This document shows, piece by piece, positions 24,391-36,918 of a stretch of 64,000 nt of DNA. Below the pieces are notes generated by a model. It made no database searches, was not told the DNA's origin, and saw only the letters and a program-made list of their open reading frames with translations. Both the position numbers and the translations under genes were made by a program. Source of the DNA: Mytilinidion resinicola (Eukaryota > Ascomycota > Dothideomycetes > Mytilinidiales > Mytilinidiaceae); NCBI RefSeq assembly GCF_010093595.1, contig NW_022985446.1, positions 638,296 to 702,295 of the forward strand. The letters are read 5' to 3'. Every line of letters starts with the position of its first letter. The first letter of the stretch is position 1.

Positions 24391-25840
24391 TACTAGCTTA
24401 TAAGATAGGTATAGATTAATAGTAATATAAGATTTATTAATTATTGCACCACCTTTCTAATAAAGTTATAGCTTTTTCTGTTAATTATTAGGCTGTATAG
24501 ACTCCAGCAGCCTGTTTATACTATTGCTAACACTTTTCTTAAAATCCAACGCCTAGTTCCTTTAATTTGCAATATAGTTATTAATATTAGAGAGTTGCCT
24601 GCAATTTTATTAGACAGTCTTGTACACGCTCTGCTAATACTGTACCTAATATTATTATAGGTGCTATAGGCTATAGTAAGCGTTGGACGCAACTATAGTT
24701 TAGATAAACTTACTCCCTTCTAATAGTAGCAACGTTCTCTTTTAGAGCGTTAATATTCTCCTGCAGAGTATTAAGCTTTCCTTACTAAGTTTTAAGTTTT
24801 TACTGTTAAATATTAAGCTTCTCCTAAGTCTTACTAACCGCCCTTTTAATTTTTTAAAGTATTATTATAATAGCTAAGTCTACTAAGGTAGCTTTACTAT
24901 CCGGCTTAGAAATTAGTATTATATTTAGAAGCTGCTTAGATAATAGTATAATATCTGGAAGCTAAAATTTAAATATAGAGTTGCTAAACTAGTCTGCTAT
25001 AATACCGGGCTTATTTATTTAAGCTAACTCTAGAAAGAAATTAAAGTTAGAGAATTAGTTAGGACTATAACTTAGGTACGTTATCTCTGCAGGGTATAAA
25101 TTAATTTTTAGAAGTTTATAAACTGGCTCTCTTTAGAGTAAATAACTTTTAAATATTATGTTTAGAAGATAGAGATTTCTAAATAAAAGGCCTATAATAT
25201 TAGAAGGCGCTATAAAGCGCTTCTAGTGGCACAGCTAGCGTGCATGTACTAATTAAAGCTGTAAGTTGGAAGCTTATAAACTGGTAGCTAAATCTGCATA
25301 TATACGGCGAGGCTTACTTAGCGAGCGCTAATCTAGGGATTAACACTAATCCAACAGCACCCCTAGTTGCTTAGATAACTGCATGCGACTATATTTCTAA
25401 TTAGAAACTAGCTACTTTAATTAGCGTTAGCATTACCGCACTATAATATATCCCCCGTTTTTAATATATTTTATTAAATTTCTTATAAGCTATATTATAT
25501 ATTTCTTTTAAGGCCGGAACTATTTAAATAAACAGCGCTTTCTTTTATATTGCTCCGGTATAAATAAATCCCCTTTAAATAAACTCCCTTTAAAGTACTA
25601 CTTAAGTATATAACTAGTTTCTATTAAACGCTTCTTCTAGTATAAACCGTTATAGACCTATCTTCCTAGCTACTCTAGTAAGTACGGCTCTAATATATTT
25701 AATCTATTTCGCTAACTCTATATAGAACACCTATCTATAGTAAGATATTAAACAAGTAAATAAATGCATCGGCGCCTTTTTATAAGCATTCCTTAATATT
25801 GTATAAATAGCTAAATCTCTTAAACATAGTTTTCCGAAAG
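24391..25840. other. RIP-type DNA, no gene recognised
   Basis: Stops in all frames; no motif or terminal repeat recognised. Confidence 0.4.
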
Positions 25841-25846
25841 CCTTTA

Positions 25847-26355
25847 ATAACTTCGCCGCCTATTTTTCTAGTATAAGCGTACAACTTTATAAGGCCTAGA
25901 GAGTACTTGCTAGAAAGACCACTAAGCATGCCAACACGCGATAACTTCTTTCCAATACACGCGACGTCCTCGAGAAGACAAAACAAGCCCTTAATTAGGA
26001 GAAACAATTCTAATAAAATATATTGGAGGAAGCAGAGTTTATAAAGAAGCAACTAGAACAACAGTAGGCTTTGTATTTTAACTTATTTTAATAATAAGCA
26101 CAACGTTTAAATAAGAGAATCCAACTTTTAGAGAAAGAAAAGCAAGACTTAGGGAAAGAAAATTAAAATTTAAGGGCTATAGCCCAGGAAGCTAATATAA
26201 ATAGTTTGGATAATTGGAAAGTATTAAAGGATATACTAGTTAAGAATTCGATAAAAGTTATAGAGCTTAAAGAAGGGGAAGATATAAATATTAAAACTGG
26301 CAATATTAGACAGCGAAATATATTATATAGTAATGGAAAGAGGAGGAGAAAATAA
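25847..26355 (+). pseudogene. C-terminal coiled coil of a lost protein, possibly a transposase
   Basis: The plus strand reads FPKAFNNFAAYFSSISVQLY, then LARKTTKHANTR, LLSNTRDVLEKTKQAL, EEAEFIKKQLEQQ, and then in the adjacent frame RIQLLEKEKQDLGKEN, AIAQEANINSLDNWKVLKD, ending SNGKRRRK and TAA at 26353-26355. Fungal pogo-type transposases commonly end in such coils, but the catalytic core is not readable upstream, so this assignment is inference. The 90-codon minus-strand frame at 25780-26052 is its complement. Confidence 0.45.
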
Positions 26356-29200
26356 TAGGCCCCTATCTGCGTGTTAATGCTTGCTAATATATTTCGCTTA
26401 TCTTTTTACTACGTTGCTTTGTTTTTCTTTTGCCTTATTATTATATGTCTTTATATACAATCTATACGTAACTTTTCTTAAATAAAACTACTAAACCTAA
26501 TAAATTTCTTATATAACTTATTAAAAAGTAAGTTAAGTTTCTTAATAAAGGCGAAAGGGGGCATTAAAAACTAAAAGTTGTATTAGGATGCCCCTGCTAG
26601 TTCTATTACGGTCTAGTTTAGTCCGCTACTATATAGACCTAGCTCTTATAGAAAAACTTCGGTGCTCTACTTTCCTAGGTGGACCTAATTCGGTTTTATA
26701 GATATATTATAATTAGGAGCATATAGGCTTCCTATTACTGTAACTTAGCTTTATAGACCTAAAAAGCAACGCTCCTTGCTATAGCTATTTATATAAACTT
26801 CTCTGCCACTTATAATACTAAGTTTCGGACCTAATCTATTAGCTATACATTTTGCCTAGCTTTTTCTTTCCGCTTTAACGGGTCTTACAGTTGCTGTTAA
26901 ACCTACCCCTTTACTTAGAATTAAAGGGAATTAACTAAAAGTTGCTAACACGCCAGTTGTAAGTATATAGAATATCCGCTATTAAACTATAACTAATACT
27001 TTTAGACTTATCTATATAACGGAAACAATTAGATATAGTGTAATAATATAGTCTCGAGCTCGACAGGTTGCACTAAACTAAATAATATAGATAGGTTAAT
27101 TATTAGAGATTTGTTGTTCTAATTAATATCTAACTATTTAATAGTATTAATTCTATTGCTATAGATTTAGGCTTATATTGCCGCTTCTTTATATAAGTTG
27201 CTACTTATAAGTTTTAACCTTTTAACTAATTTAATTATTAAGCGACGATAAGTGCAGTATTGCTGGCAATTCTGTTGAACTTTTAAGCGAGATCTAGTAC
27301 CCTGGCTTTGGAAATCTTAAAAGTATTGCCAATTTTAAGGCCGTAGTTAGCAGCTACCTATACCTAGAGAGCACTTTTAATTGCCTACTAGCTGCGGCCT
27401 CTACTGTTTCGCCCAGCTTATCTCCTACCTTAACCTTAGGCGCACTGTTAAGCACAACTTATATAACTGCGTAATTTATAAGACTAAAGTATAGGCAGCG
27501 GTTAAAATTGCTAGCTATCTGAAAAATTGGAAATATTATATAGAGATTTATTTGTTTTAGTTCCGTAAGAAGTACCCTTTTTAAAAATATAGTAATTACG
27601 TATAGCATATTATCTTATTAACTTCTAAAAACTTTTTCTTACTGGACTATATAATAATATAATCCCGAGTTTTAACCCGTAAATACAGGATTCTATATTT
27701 AGGTTATATACTAATAAATATTAATATAAAAAGCACGTAGGTTAACCTTACTTAATTAACTTAACTTAAATAATAAACCGGTAAGATCTCTTTAATGCAC
27801 GCTATAGTAACTAACTTAATTAATTAATTAATTAGATGGTTATGCAGTGTATAAAAAACTATAGGAAACTTATTATCTTTAAGTTTCTATCTAATTCTAT
27901 TTTAGACTTTATTAAATATTAAGCCTTATATAATTAGGTTATAAGCGATTCCTTAACGTAAATTATAAAATAGTAGGCGCATATATCGCTTTTAAGATCC
28001 TGTTTCTAGCTTCTATAGTTCTAGACCCTGGCTTACTAAACAGTGCTTCTAGAATCGGCTATTAGGCTAGAAAGAGGTGCCTATAATAGAATTTACTAGG
28101 CGCGAATTGCCTCTAAAATATAAGTACCGACAGACGCCTGCGGTTATAAAACCTTATTACTAATATTAAATAATATACCTTACTTATTCGTCCCTTTCTG
28201 CTTAGATATATACTCTTCTAATTAAGAGACTATAATAATAGACAGTAATCCTATATTTCCCTATTTATTACTTTCGTTAGAACCTTTTATTTAAGAATGC
28301 CGGCCTTTTAATCCTTATTTATATAGGTTCTCCGTTATAGATTTATTTACTTTTCTTTAGGCTCGAGATAACCACGTTTATAAGCACCCTTAATTCCGGC
28401 TCTAAATAGTATTCGCGATAATTTTGTGTATATAACTCGCTCTGCTAATAAGTGCTTTTAGTAAGGGACTATATTATTAGGATATTACCTTAATACGGAC
28501 TTAGGACAACTATAGCTGTCGCTTCTTTTTACTATTATATATAACTCGTTGAAATACTTAGCACCCCGGCTCGAAATAGTGGAAAGAGTAAGCGAGAACA
28601 CCTTTTTAAAGATAAAGTTAAACTTAATTAAATTAGATTTCTAATGCTACTTCTAGACAACCCGGCCGAGCGTTATATTTGTCTAGTTACGCTTTTCTTA
28701 GCATATACTATTGCTAATAGTATCCTTAATAGTATAACTAAACCTTTAGATTTAGTCTAAATTTAAGAACAGGTATCTAGGAGACTTACTATATTTTAGT
28801 ATAAATAGGAAATAGGCGAAATTCCTATATTTCGAAAGGCTTGCCCTACCGGAAATCTTTTAACTAAAGTATTTATAAGAGCAGGCGCGCTAGAAGATAT
28901 AATTATAAGTTTTATATAACGCGGTTAATATAAGCACACTATAATTAATTAGGTTTACGATAATAATAGAACTTATAAAAGGGTTGTAAAAGAATATAAA
29001 TATAAGTACTCTAGCAGGTTATATACTTGTACTTTAATCAATCTTCCTTATAGAAAGCTAAGATAATAACGGATCTAATACTATTCTTTTAGGAAGAGGA
29101 TATAGCGCTTAAATCTTAAATATCCTTATATTAAAGCAGATTAGAATAAGAACTTTTGCACTACCAAAGAATTAGACCGAATTCCGGCGCCCGGCAGTAA
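26356..29200. other. RIP-type DNA, no gene recognised
   Basis: Includes AT-rich TTAATTAA-type words near 27.75-27.84 kb. Nothing else could be supported. Confidence 0.4.
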
Positions 29201-29209
29201 TATTAAACT

Positions 29210-30220
29210 GCAATTTCATTATATCCGAAGCAGTTCGCAGTTAACTCGTGTATAACTCTATTCGGCGATAAGCTATTGCTATTTTTAGTGCAAGGAGTAG
29301 CGGTTCTATCTATAAGGCACTTCAGCCTTTTATAGAATTGGCATAAACAGTGCCTTATAAGCTATTCTACCCGGATGCGAAACCTAATATTAAGGGCCGC
29401 TGTCCTTAGTATAGAAAGCAGCTATTTAAGTAAAATAACTTAGTTTTTAGTAGATATATTAAGCTAAAGAATTATAATAGAACTGCTCTAAAATCCCACT
29501 TTCTTAAATACTGCCAGCAGAATAAGACAGCCACGACTATAGCTTAGTATCTAATTATAACTTAATTAGATATACTATAATACCTCTAGGCAGGTTGCGC
29601 AGTGCCTTTTATTCGCAAAAAGCTAGAGGATATAGCTACTTATATAGAGGTTTACCTTCTTCTACTATTACAGTATATATAGGGAAACTGTTCTATAGGA
29701 GTTTAAAATAGGGTCGAGCTTAGCTTATATCTTCTAGAATATTACAGGGTGCCTTTTATATTTACCTTAGTAAAGGCTTACTTCTGCTTTAAATGTTCTC
29801 TATAGATTATATCTAGCTTAGGTTAGTATTACTACAGCTTATAACACCTGGAAGCACTACTAAATTACTGTAGACTTACGTTAATTCGCGGGATTATTGC
29901 ATCGGCCGGTTAATATCCGTTCTGCTTAAAGTAAGGGGAATATCGCCAATTTGCAGATTTAGTTAGTTTTAGTAATTATATTAGTAGTTATATAGCTACC
30001 CTTACCCACGGGCTATTTATATATCCGCATCTTTTATACTAGATAAAAAAGTCTAAGCTTAAGCAGTTGCAATTATATCTTTAGATTGGCTACAGTATAT
30101 CTTTTTTAGTAGAAAGCTTAAAAAGGAAGAGAGCTATATTAGATTAGATACAGTTGTATATCTTTTACAACCTATATTTTCTTATAGTATAGTATAACTC
30201 TTATTTTCGATCTAGTTTTA
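29210..30220 (+). pseudogene. zinc-finger protein remnant
   Basis: One frame is followed for about 330 codons with RIP-type stops. It holds a Cys pair turned to C-P-stop-Y (in GRCP-YRKQLF), CFKC (29785-29796), and a C-terminal pair of fingers: YPFCLK...FSNYISSYI (likely CPFC with His-x3-His) followed by GLFIYPHLLY (likely CPHPLC). A basic tail ESLKRKRAILD follows. Fungal proteins with C-terminal fingers of this kind are often multicopy and some accompany DUF3435-like proteins; I could not place it in a named family. Confidence 0.45.
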
Positions 30221-32550
30221 TTGTATTTTAGTTATTAATCGGACTATAGCTAGTTATATTTAAGTAAGCTTATAATTCTTTTCAACCTTTTTATATCTAA
30301 TATAACGTGTATATTAGGCACACCGTAAATTCTACCTTAACTTTCTTGCCACTACTAAACTAGCTTTATATATTATAATTAGCACTTTAATACTCCCTCT
30401 AGATTATTACCTAATAAGTACCTTTCTTATTGCAATTTTCGCTAATACTAGCTCCTGTATTATCTTTAAGCTTTAATATTACAACACTACTTCTACACCT
30501 GCTTTATAACGTCCGCTATTTACAGCTATATTTCTAGGTCGCTATATTTAGCACTCTAAACTAGTCTATACTTTTACGTAAATAGTGCTATAAGTATAAG
30601 CATTCCTAGCATAAACTCTAATAAAAACACGCTCTCTTTATCTATAAGAGCATACTTATAAGGTAAAAGTGCGTATACAGCGCGTTAGCTTGGCACCGTT
30701 AAGTTCCTTTTTTAGGTATACTCGCTAGCCTTATTATCTATAAATAGCAGAACTAAGTAGAAGCTTGTATTTTGTAGGCGTGTTAAGCAAATTATAAGTT
30801 TAGAAGGCTTTCGGTGTAACTTAGTAGGCTTCTAGCGCTAAACCCCTTCCTTTTAATAGCTTATTTCCTAGTAAAAGTCTATTTACACTTAATATTATCG
30901 GGGTTAATTTAAAGTTTATATAATTTAAGACGATAGAAAGATAAGAGATAAGAGATAAGAAATAGCAATATATTAGCTTTTTTAGTAGCTCTAGCTATAA
31001 GCAAGAGATTTTAAAAGGTAGCAACTAACTTAGAACTTAAAAAGGCGTGTAAGTATCGATTAATAGGCTTAGCGCTCTAGTTAATTACTAAGTTTAGATC
31101 TAAGTGCTAATACGTAGTAGTAAGCCTATTCTAAGGCTTTAACTACAATTTAATATTCTCTATAATAACAGGTAGATGCAGCGTTAGTAATTAGTAATTA
31201 GAACCTGTCTAATTGCTTATTCTACTTAGCTTTTGCTCCCTGTAAACTGTTTAAGAAGCGTATAGTACGTCGCTATAATAGCATACTTAGCCCGGGTATT
31301 AGCCTATAGTAAGATCGAGTTATATTCTAATTAGGAGTATTATTATCACGAACTTCCTTTATAGTTTAGCAAGATTATAAAGTATTATTATTAACGAGCT
31401 TCGGCGACATTTTTATTATCTTTAAATATCTTAATATTTAATATATCCTGTAATTAATTAACTAACTTAATTAATTATTTTATAAAAGTAATATTATAAC
31501 CAACTTTATATTTAGTCTCTTAATACTTACCGAGATTTAATTTAAAAACCTATTAATATACTACAAGGCTCTAGTTTAGTATTACTAACCGTAGATATAT
31601 TAAAACAGCTCCTAGACAGGGAGCCCCGCTTTTCGCTTTTTTTTTTACTAACCTATCGGAAGTATATATAAATAATTAGATTAAGTAACTTACTTCTTGC
31701 GCTATAGCTGTTTCTCTTATAATCTGAAATTATAGATACTTATACCCGAAACCTTGTTAAGAATTAGAATAGACCTACTTCTATAACCTGGGCAGACTAT
31801 ATCACGCGTTGTAGATGGAAACTAAAGTTGGAAAGCGTCGCAGAAAGTAAGTTAAGTACTAGAAGGCAAGTCAGCGGATTTAACGCCCTTTCCTAGACCT
31901 AGAGGCTATAATTCCTCTAAAGCAGTACTAATTAAAGGCGGAAATCCCTAAGAAGGATTAACTAAATACTATATAATTAGTAGAGACGTTAAAATAATAG
32001 ATGGAATACTTTTTATTTAAGCGATTAGGTGCTTTACTATACTTCGGCGTTACTTAGATTAGTCTTAATAAAGTAAATAAGTTACTTCTTTACTAGTACA
32101 CTATATTAAGCTCCTAAATAATCTTATACAATTGTATAATTAGTAAAACTAGTAGCTTTATTTATTATTATCTTAATATAGATACTAAACTATGTTTAAT
32201 ATTTATACTTATTAGTGTAATTTAACATATAATTATAAGCCGTGGTTATTAGTAAAGAAGAGATCTTCTAAGAATTTTAGTCCCCTAAATTTCAAATTGC
32301 GCTACTTTACGAAATAATAATCTTATTATAGCAGGCAACTTAGTACGTGGTTATTCGACGCTATTAGAGATACTAGAGGCTCCTAATATCGGTAAGTAGT
32401 TTATCTCGGAACTATAATAACTTAAATAATTAATTAACTTAGATGAAAAAGCTAAGAAGAGTTAATTAAAGCGGGAGAGCTACTTTACTAAACAGAGTTG
32501 TAATACTGCTAGAAGATAGCTAACTAAATTATATATAGAAGCGCTGCTTT
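30221..32550. other. RIP-type DNA, no gene recognised
   Basis: Contains a short AGATAAG/AGAGATAAG microrepeat (30948-30962) and TTAATTAA-type words near 31.45 and 32.43 kb. No gene supported. Confidence 0.4.
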
Positions 32551-32724
32551 CTTTCCCCTAGAACGCTTATATCTAGTATCTATATAATTTAAGGCCGTCT
32601 AAGTATATTTTAGAGTACCTATAGCGTTTTAAACCAGCCCGCTTTCTCTATAAAGTAAGTCCTGGACTTTAGCAAGTTATATACGGAAAAATAGCTTTAA
32701 GAAGCTTTTTATATTACTCTTTTA

Positions 32725-33053
32725 TAATACTTAGGCGCCGTTTCTATAGTAAGCCAGGCAACACCCGGTATATAAATATGCTTTTACAGCTTAATAATAT
32801 TCCTTAGATATATAACATTCTCGCCTTTATATCTATATATATACTCCTAGCGGGGTATATAGTCTTTCCTAGTATATTTACTTTAATTAGTTATTCTAGT
32901 ATAATAGAAGCAGCCGCAGGTAAAACCTATACTATCTAGACAGTTTTAAAAGCTGTATAAAATGTTTCCCTACTAGTAATAGGCGCCGTATATTGTTTTC
33001 TAGGAGTACTAGGAATTGGTCTACTCTAGTGGACTTACTAAGATAATTTTATA
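32725..33053 (+). pseudogene. multi-pass membrane protein remnant cut by pogo
   Basis: The plus frame reads RRRFYSKPGNTRYINMLLQL, NNIP-IYN, a hydrophobic segment ILAFISIYILLAGYIVFPSI, SIIEAAAGKTYT, then a second one LLVIGAVYCFLGVLGIGLL followed by WTY-DNFI. This resembles a multicopy fungal family of uncharacterised membrane proteins. Reading stops exactly at the TA where pogo copy 2 is inserted (33054-33055), and I could not find the continuation after 34795. Upstream sequence to about 32.5 kb may include its N-terminus. Confidence 0.5.
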
Positions 33054-33170
33054 TAACGTAATCCACAAGTTAGTGGCCCGCACAAGCTAGTGGCCCACCC
33101 AACCACGCTACCGAGGCCAAATATTCCGAATTACTCCACCACGAACAAATATATTTAATGCAGCTACATA

Positions 33171-34735
33171 CTAGCTAGCTGCCTGCCGCCTAGGGCACGT
33201 ACGTGCATTGTGTTCTGTTGATTCGCACATGCTGCACCTAGGTTTTGCTCGCTGTGGCCGCTCGGCCGGTGGCTCTGCTGCCTCCTCTGCTGCCCCTTCC
33301 TGTACAGGTTGTGCACGATCGGCTGCTTCTTCACCTGATAGAATACCCTTTCTAGCTATATACGTGCGCTTCCTTGCCTTCTTTTGTTTCTGGCGCTGAT
33401 TCTCTATACGCAGCTTCTTATTTTCGCTTGCAAGCAGCACGGCGTTTGATATTGCTGTTTCGCACGCCTTGATAATTTGGCCAAGGGCCTGTTCTGCTGG
33501 ACTTTATAGGCTATGCATACGCCGCTGGCAATAGCGCTTTAGCAGGGCTGTCTGCTTTTGTAGCTCGGCGACATTATAGGGTGTTTCGGCTGTCCAGGAT
33601 CCATTTAATTGTGGCCGTAGAGAGGGGGGTGGCGGCGTGTGATATCCGGCATGCAGCAATAATAGCACACGATCGGGGTTGTATGGAACTAGGCCAGTAG
33701 CTGCAAATCCCGCCCGTATATTGCCTGTATGTAATGCCTCCTGCCTGGCCTGCCTATATATAGGTAGGAATTCGTGTTTATTAATGTGGTTAACACTGTG
33801 GCCTATAATCTGTTCAACCAGGCGTCCATAGGACCGCTTTAGCACGGAGAAACAGCCAACATCTAGGGGCTGCAGCAGATGCGATAAATGTGCAGGCATG
33901 CAGACAATAATAATATTGTGATCTAGGCAGAATTGGTCGAATTCGGGGTTTATATAGCTATCGTGGCCGTCCAATACAAGCATCCGATGCGTGCCAACTG
34001 TGCGATCTTTTGTATACTTGTGGAATAGTTTTAGCTAGGCAAGGCCAATTTCATTTGTTGTCCAGCTATTCTTACTAACGCCGATTAACTATTCCTTTGG
34101 AATAACCTCGTACTAAGCGGCTTAGTGCATTATTGCTTCAAAGATAACTAGGGGTGGAATTTCAACCCCTATTGCATTAATGCATTCAATAATTATAACC
34201 TATTCTCAATTGCCCGGCTGTACAGTCCTAGGCCGGCCGGCACAGTCTGTTCCAGTAACAACCCGGGCAGTTGTAATAACACCTATTTGGCAGCCGGTCT
34301 TATTAAAATTCCAGGTGTCTTTATCAAGAATTCCATATTGTATCTTAATATCTTGCACGCGTTTAAACCAGGCCCGGATAAGCACAGGATCTTCGCATTT
34401 AGCACGCTGATAGTCGTATTTGCGATTNNNNNNNNNNNNNNNNNNNNNNNNNNNNNNNNNNNNNNNNNNNNNNNNNNNNNNNNNNNNNNNNNNNNNNNNN
34501 NNNNNNNTACAGGTGTAAGACGGCGATTTTTGGAGATAGCACCGCGTTGTGGAGGAATACCACGGGCGCGACGCGTAACCGTCTTTCTGGGCACATCGTA
34601 TAGTTTCTCAACGCCTCGGAAGGATGTAATTTGGCCGGTCTTATAGGCTTGAACGCCTAGAATAACTCTGCCTTCTTAAAAGATGGCTTCTTGTTGTTGT
34701 GGTGCTGCTATTGGGGTGGTTATTGGACAACGCAT
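33171..34735 (-). pseudogene. pogo/Fot1 transposase, lightly mutated, with gap
   Basis: ATG at 34735 opens MRCPITTPIAAPQQQ. Helix-turn-helix text follows (KTGQITSFRGVEKLYDVPRK, RRARGIPPQRGA). After the gap come the DDE core and a C-terminal basic coil with a CCHC knuckle, C-x2-C-x4-H-x4-C in CSMCESTEHNARTC, ending at the TAG 33171-33173. Asp two and three are intact (LVLDGHDSY; HLLQPLDVG), but the first is Asn in WNFNKTG. At least eight in-frame stops exist, for example TAA at 34676-34678 and TAG at 34089-34091 and 34035-34037, the last two where Trp fits. Open pieces are 33504-33983 and 33171-33440. Not functional. Confidence 0.9.
34428..34507. other. assembly gap (80 N) in pogo copy 2
   Basis: By alignment to copy 1, the missing sequence corresponds to 4642-4830, that is 189 bp. 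The gap starts inside an 11-bp-arm inverted repeat conserved in copies 1 and 3. Confidence 0.9.
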
Positions 34736-34795
34736 CGCGTGTTAAGTTGGGTGGGCCACTAGCTTGTGCGGGCCACTAACTTGTGGATTACGTTA

Positions 34796-36830
34796 AGAAA
34801 TAGAGCTATATTATTAATTACCTTACTATAGCCTAGATAAAGGCTGCTAAGCCTGCAAATTTAGTTAAAGAATTAGCGTAAACTAGTATAGTATATATAA
34901 TAGGGTGAATTCTATAATATATATTATATAAGCAAGTATATAAAGCTTAGCACTACTTTACTTTTTCTACTTAGAAATTGCCTACTACTTAATTAACCTT
35001 ATATACTCCTTTAATTACTTTACTTTGCTTTATCTACTCTGCTGTACTGTATATTATAGTAGAAATTCTTTCTCGCTTCCTTAATACGCACTAAGCAATT
35101 GTTTAGAGACCCTAGCAATACTTACTAAGGTTACTGCGCCTCTTAAAAACGCAATAAGAATTAAGGCTGCAGGATAAACCTTAAAATTAAGACCTGCTCT
35201 TCCGCTTTTTAGCTTATTATCTAGCCTATAGCCTTTTATAGGGCCGCCTGTAATAAGCCCGCCTAAATTAAAGTTATTGCCTTTTACTTTATCTCCGCCT
35301 ATTTAATATAAAAGCCGCCCTGCCTCTAGCAGTTTAACCTATTAACCTAGCTTAATATACTATTTTCTTACCTTATTAGATTCTAAGAGCAACCCTACTA
35401 CTAAATTACTTTAAAGGCCAGCTTTTCTTCTTTTATACTTCTAAGCACCACGCGCTATTAAAACCGATTCTAATACTAATAAGCTGCAGCCTTCCTGTCC
35501 TATTATTACTATCCTTAGCCCGACTAGCCAATTCCTTTTAACCTAATATCTCCCGACATCCCCTAAATACTAGGCCTTACCGGCTTCGCCTATCTAGATA
35601 AAGGTATTCTAAGAAACTATACTTAAATAACTAGGTGGCTTATTAGTTAAATAAAGGCTTACTAGAAAACAATAGCAATAGTAGATTATAGGATATCGAT
35701 TTTAAACCTGTAATTAGTAATAATAAACAGCTAAATAAATAGCTAGAAGAAGTTTTAAGCATAGTAACTTATATAACTATTTACCTTATTTAAGACTGCT
35801 AAAGTATATATTTATATTTTATAAACCACTCTAGACTAGTAGAAAGCATTTAAGTAAGTAAAGCCTTTACGCCTTTACTGCTCTGCTAATAAGCATTCTT
35901 ACTAACACTACGCAAAGAAATATATAAGGCGCTATTCCTAATTCTAATCCTTTAGTTAATAATAAGGTTCTATTTTACTACCCTTTAAACCTTTTTATAA
36001 CCCGCTAAACTATTAGATTAGTATAAAAACGCTTAGCAACACTAATAACTAGATATAGGAGTGCGACGTACGTAATAAGCCTAATATCGCTCCTACTAGT
36101 AGAGGCGCGGCGCAGCAGTAAGGCAGTTAGTAGAAGCTTATAATATAGCTAACTCTAATATATTAGTAATTTATAACTTATAAAATAATTTTACTATTTC
36201 TCTTCTTTTTTTTTATTATGCTAAGTACACCGGAACTAATATAGTACTTTAAGTATAGCTACCTTATATATACTAATAACGCACTCCAGCATATATTTAT
36301 TTCTACTCTAGCCTCCTAATTTTTTGTATATAATTCTTTTCTACTTAAAATAAAATTAAAATATATGCTTAGTTAGACAGCTTAGTTAGCGTATTTATAT
36401 TTATAACAATTTTAAGTGCCTTATTAACTTCTAGAACTACTATTAAAAGGAGTATATATTAACATCTTTATATTTAATAACTAAATCCGCAACATCGCCT
36501 AAATAAGGCTTGCTTACTATTAAGCCTGCGCAGTAATACGTATAAATAGATCTAGGTTCTCTAAATTTAGATTAATAGCATTCTTAAGAAACATCCTTAC
36601 TATTTAATATTTAACTATTTAACCCTTATCTTTTAGAACGTGTATAGCTGTATATAGGAATAGTTCTTAGCTTTAGAGCAGTATACACAGCAACGCCTAC
36701 TATAGCCCTAATTATAGCAAGTTCTTTGCCTACACCTGCTAAACGCGGCGCAGTAATAAGGTAATAGCTTTTCTAAGTCTTGTCTTTTATAGGGTATATA
36801 GGTCCTCCTCTATCCAGAGTATAAAAATTA
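34796..36830. other. RIP-type DNA, no gene recognised
   Basis: Stops in every frame. No motif or terminal repeat recognised. Confidence 0.4.
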
Positions 36831-36918
36831 ATTCCGGGCTTACTTCAGCCTAATTACTAAATAGATATAGCATTTCTTAGATATAAGTATATATTAAAAT
36901 AGGGCTTTAGCTATTACA

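Larger units (their letters stand above)
33056..34793 (-). mobile_element. pogo/Fot1-type DNA transposon, family 1, copy 2
   Basis: Bounded by ACGTAATCCACAAGTTAG and its inverted complement, with TA duplications at 33054-33055 and 34794-34795. It is the least mutated family 1 copy that spans both ends: CpA and TpG are common and the terminal repeats keep GTGGCCCGCACAAGC. An assembly gap (34428-34507) lies in the middle of the transposase gene. Measured with the gap replaced by the matching 189 bp of copy 1, the element is 1847 bp, exactly the length of copy 1. Confidence 0.93.

Noticed and set aside
30941..30962. AGATAAG microrepeat
   Set aside because: Only about three units; too short to be meaningful.
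34180..34646. Several short frames on both strands around the gap
   Set aside because: They run through N bases or lie opposite the transposase frame; none is independent.
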